From contig JADKKB010000007.1 of assembly GCA_016720705.1 (NCBI GenBank), forward strand, positions 1,240,001-1,304,000: a stretch of DNA of 64,000 nt, in the 5' to 3' direction. Below the pieces are notes generated by a model. It ran no database searches. It was not told the DNA's origin and saw nothing but the letters and a program-made list of their open reading frames with translations. The DNA is from Chloracidobacterium sp. (GTDB lineage: Bacteria; Acidobacteriota; Blastocatellia; Pyrinomonadales; Pyrinomonadaceae). This document shows, one piece after another, positions 62,595 through 64,000 of this stretch; position 1 is the stretch's first letter, and each line of letters starts with the position of its first letter. A program made the translations under genes and the position numbers.

Positions 62595-62669
62595 AACCGC
62601 AGATATCCGCAGATAGAAACGGATAAAGGCTAAAAAAATATCTGCTCTTATCGGTATTCATCTGTGGTT
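62595..62669. repeat. Dispersed inverted-repeat element (copy 3)
   Basis: The left arm begins AACCGCAGATATCCGCAGAT (62595-62614). The right arm (62650-62669) in reverse complement begins AACCACAGATGAATACCGAT. It sits between the glycosyltransferase stop and the asnB start and begins at a stop codon, like the copies at 19038 and 44059. Confidence 0.6.
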
Positions 62670-63652
62670 CAATTCTTAAATCCTATTTTCTCCCGCACCG
62701 CGTAGATCGCCTTGTCCTGCGACTCGTGATAGGTACGAACGAGCAGTTCGGCCAGCAGTCCCATAAGGAAAAACTGAACCGAGATCGCGAGCATCACGAC
62801 TGCGATTATCGGCAGCGGCGTAAGTATGAATGATGTACTGTAACCGAATTTCAGCACCACGGCCCAAATTCCCGCCAGCATCGAGATAAAAAATGCGAGC
62901 ATTCCAAACGTGCCGAAAACATAGATCGGCTTCGTGTGGTACTCGGCCATAAACTTGATGGTGATCAGGTCGAAAACAACCTTTATCGTCCGCGAGATGC
63001 CGTACTTCGATTTGCCCATCGTACGCGCGTGATGATCGACCGGAATTTCGGTAACGCGGGCACCTGCCCACGCGGCGTAGATCGGGATAAAGCGATGCAT
63101 CTCGCCGTAGAGTTTGACGTCCTGGATGACGTCGCGGCGATATGCCTTGAGCGAACAGCCATAGTCGTGGAGCGGAACGTCGCCGATCCACGAAATGATC
63201 TTGTTGGCGATCTTCGACGGTATCTTGCGTGAGATCAACTTATCCTGACGGTCTTTGCGCCAGCCCGATACGACATCGTAGCCCTCATCGAGCTTGTCGA
63301 GAAGGCGTTTGATATCGGCCGGGTCGTTTTGGAGATCGGCATCCATCGGGATCAAAATTTCGCCCAGTGCAGCGTCGATACCGGCAGACATAGCGGCCGT
63401 CTGGCCATAATTGCGGCGAAGCGATATTACGCGGACGCGGTCGTCCGACGCGGCGATCTCGCGCAAAACCTTTAAGGAATTATCGGTCGAACCATCATCT
63501 ACGTAGATGACCTCGGCCGTTTTGCCGAGTGCGTCGAGAGCCGCTCGGATCTTTTCGTGCATCGGCCGCAAATTGTCCTGTTCATCGAGAACCGGCAAAA
63601 AGAGCGACAGCTCCGGAGCTTGCGTTGTGGTTTGTTTATCGTTGCGTTCCAT
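62669..63652 (-). CDS. Family 2 glycosyltransferase, membrane-anchored (bactoprenol/dolichol-P type)
   Basis: A 327-residue GT-A enzyme of the dolichol-phosphate mannosyltransferase / bactoprenol glucosyltransferase (GtrB, ArnC-like) group. The order is 'LSLFLPVLDEQDNL', 'VIYVDDGSTDNSLKVL', the metal site 'IPMDADLQNDPADI' and the acceptor region 'DYGCSLKAYRRDVI', then 'GKSKYGISRTIKVVFDL'. Two C-terminal spans (about 240-265 and 275-305) anchor it. It probably transfers a sugar to a polyprenyl phosphate. It lies between cutC and asnB on the same strand, with an inverted-repeat element before asnB. Confidence 0.9.
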   Translation of the reverse strand: MERNDKQTTTQAPELSLFLPVLDEQDNLRPMHEKIRAALDALGKTAEVIYVDDGSTDNSLKVLREIAASDDRVRVISLRRNYGQTAAMSAGIDAALGEILIPMDADLQNDPADIKRLLDKLDEGYDVVSGWRKDRQDKLISRKIPSKIANKIISWIGDVPLHDYGCSLKAYRRDVIQDVKLYGEMHRFIPIYAAWAGARVTEIPVDHHARTMGKSKYGISRTIKVVFDLITIKFMAEYHTKPIYVFGTFGMLAFFISMLAGIWAVVLKFGYSTSFILTPLPIIAVVMLAISVQFFLMGLLAELLVRTYHESQDKAIYAVREKIGFKN

Positions 63653-63674
63653 CGATTCAATACCTGCGAACCTT

Positions 63675-64000
63675 TTAATTTACACTTTTCGGGCGAAAAG
63701 TGCAGTCAGTGAGAATCGAGCTTATTGCCCCGCGGACCTTGTCGGTATCGGTAACGGCTCGTGAATATTCCGGCGAACGAAGAGCTCCGCCCATAACGAC
63801 GCGTTCGTTACGGTGTATCATTTCGCTCACGACCTCGCCAAAGGCGGTGAAATGCACCTCGCTGACACCGCTCGCGGTGATGACCTTGGCGATATTTCGC
63901 TCGTTGAGATTGCCGCAAGCCATTATCGTGATCCTATCGCCGGCGTGTTGCACGATATCGGCAAGCAGATCGATCCCCTCAAGTGCGGTTGCCTCCTGGC
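63675..64000 (-). CDS. cutC: CutC family protein, C-terminal part (cut by window edge)
   Basis: The frame is open to the edge; only about the last 108 residues are visible. 'QEATALEGIDLLADIVQHAG' followed by 'DRITIMACGNLNERNIAKVI' matches the CutC TIM-barrel, where 'SGQ...A..G...L..L' and 'G(G)x(L/I/V)xxxNI' are typical. The next segment 'VHFTAFGEV' corresponds to the 'E(V/F)H' strand. CutC was linked to copper homeostasis, but its enzymatic role is not settled. It ends 22 bp before the glycosyltransferase start, so it heads the minus-strand run. Confidence 0.85.
   Translation of the reverse strand, partial: QEATALEGIDLLADIVQHAGDRITIMACGNLNERNIAKVITASGVSEVHFTAFGEVVSEMIHRNERVVMGGALRSPEYSRAVTDTDKVRGAISSILTDCTFRPKSVN

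Overview
The window is a gene-dense stretch of a bacterial chromosome of moderate-to-high GC by eye. It has no rRNA, tRNA, CRISPR array, insertion sequence or prophage that I can see. The cell has an outer membrane: there is a TamA/TamB pair, a TonB-dependent receptor and a Tat component. A secreted protease ends in FG-GAP/VCBS-type 'DxDGDGKxDxxxFRP' repeats, a style I associate with Acidobacteriota of class Blastocatellia (Pyrinomonadaceae-like). CarD, QueF, DUF1844, a LysW-like protein and dispersed 'AACCGCAGAT' inverted repeats fit this, but the taxonomic call is inference.

Layout. 0.2-11.4 kb holds housekeeping genes, mostly on the minus strand: yceH, a thioesterase, small membrane proteins, aspS, cdsA, uppS, a DUF952 gene, truA, an ATP-grasp ligase and pyrE. 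A DnaQ-like exonuclease and queF run the other way. 10.9-13.9 kb is a signalling block: carD, a PhoR-like kinase, a PhoB-like regulator and sixA, with a four-repeat Pho-box-like array before the regulator. 14.2-16.8 kb is one large secreted subtilisin-like protease with a hairpin terminator. 17.1-22.2 kb has a LytS/LytTR-type two-component pair followed by a ZnuD-like TonB receptor. 22.4-28.6 kb has a dienelactone hydrolase, two cyclic-di-GMP proteins (one GGDEF, one HD-GYP-GAF-GGDEF), a PfkB kinase and the LysW-like zinc-ribbon protein. 28.6-38.2 kb is a minus-strand ribBA-tamB-tamA operon. Then come an MFS transporter, galU, serS, a mazEF toxin-antitoxin pair convergent with mazG, a DUF1844 gene and an MBL-fold hydrolase.

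45.1-49.2 kb is the class I ribonucleotide reductase operon. Its near-consensus promoter overlaps NrdR-box-like sites. A four-helix-bundle gene flanked by 26-bp inverted repeats sits between nrdA and nrdB. 49.2-59.2 kb carries a TDT-family transporter, a Baeyer-Villiger-type monooxygenase next to ribF, an overlapping ubiB/DUF2156/CBM9-like trio, a NicO-type metal transporter with an SDR, and a methyltransferase-like gene. The right end (59.3-64 kb) is a minus-strand run: cutC (cut by the window edge), a glycosyltransferase, asnB with an in-frame palindromic insertion, pip and tatA.

I did not find a complete new defence or biosynthetic system. The best leads are small-scale: the inverted-repeat four-helix-bundle cassette inside nrdAB, the nested palindromic element inside the asnB reading frame, a RibBA whose GTP cyclohydrolase II half has lost its zinc and catalytic residues, an orphan LysW-like protein, and several regulatory sites readable directly from the sequence (Pho boxes, NrdR boxes over a promoter, a leaderless mazEF promoter).
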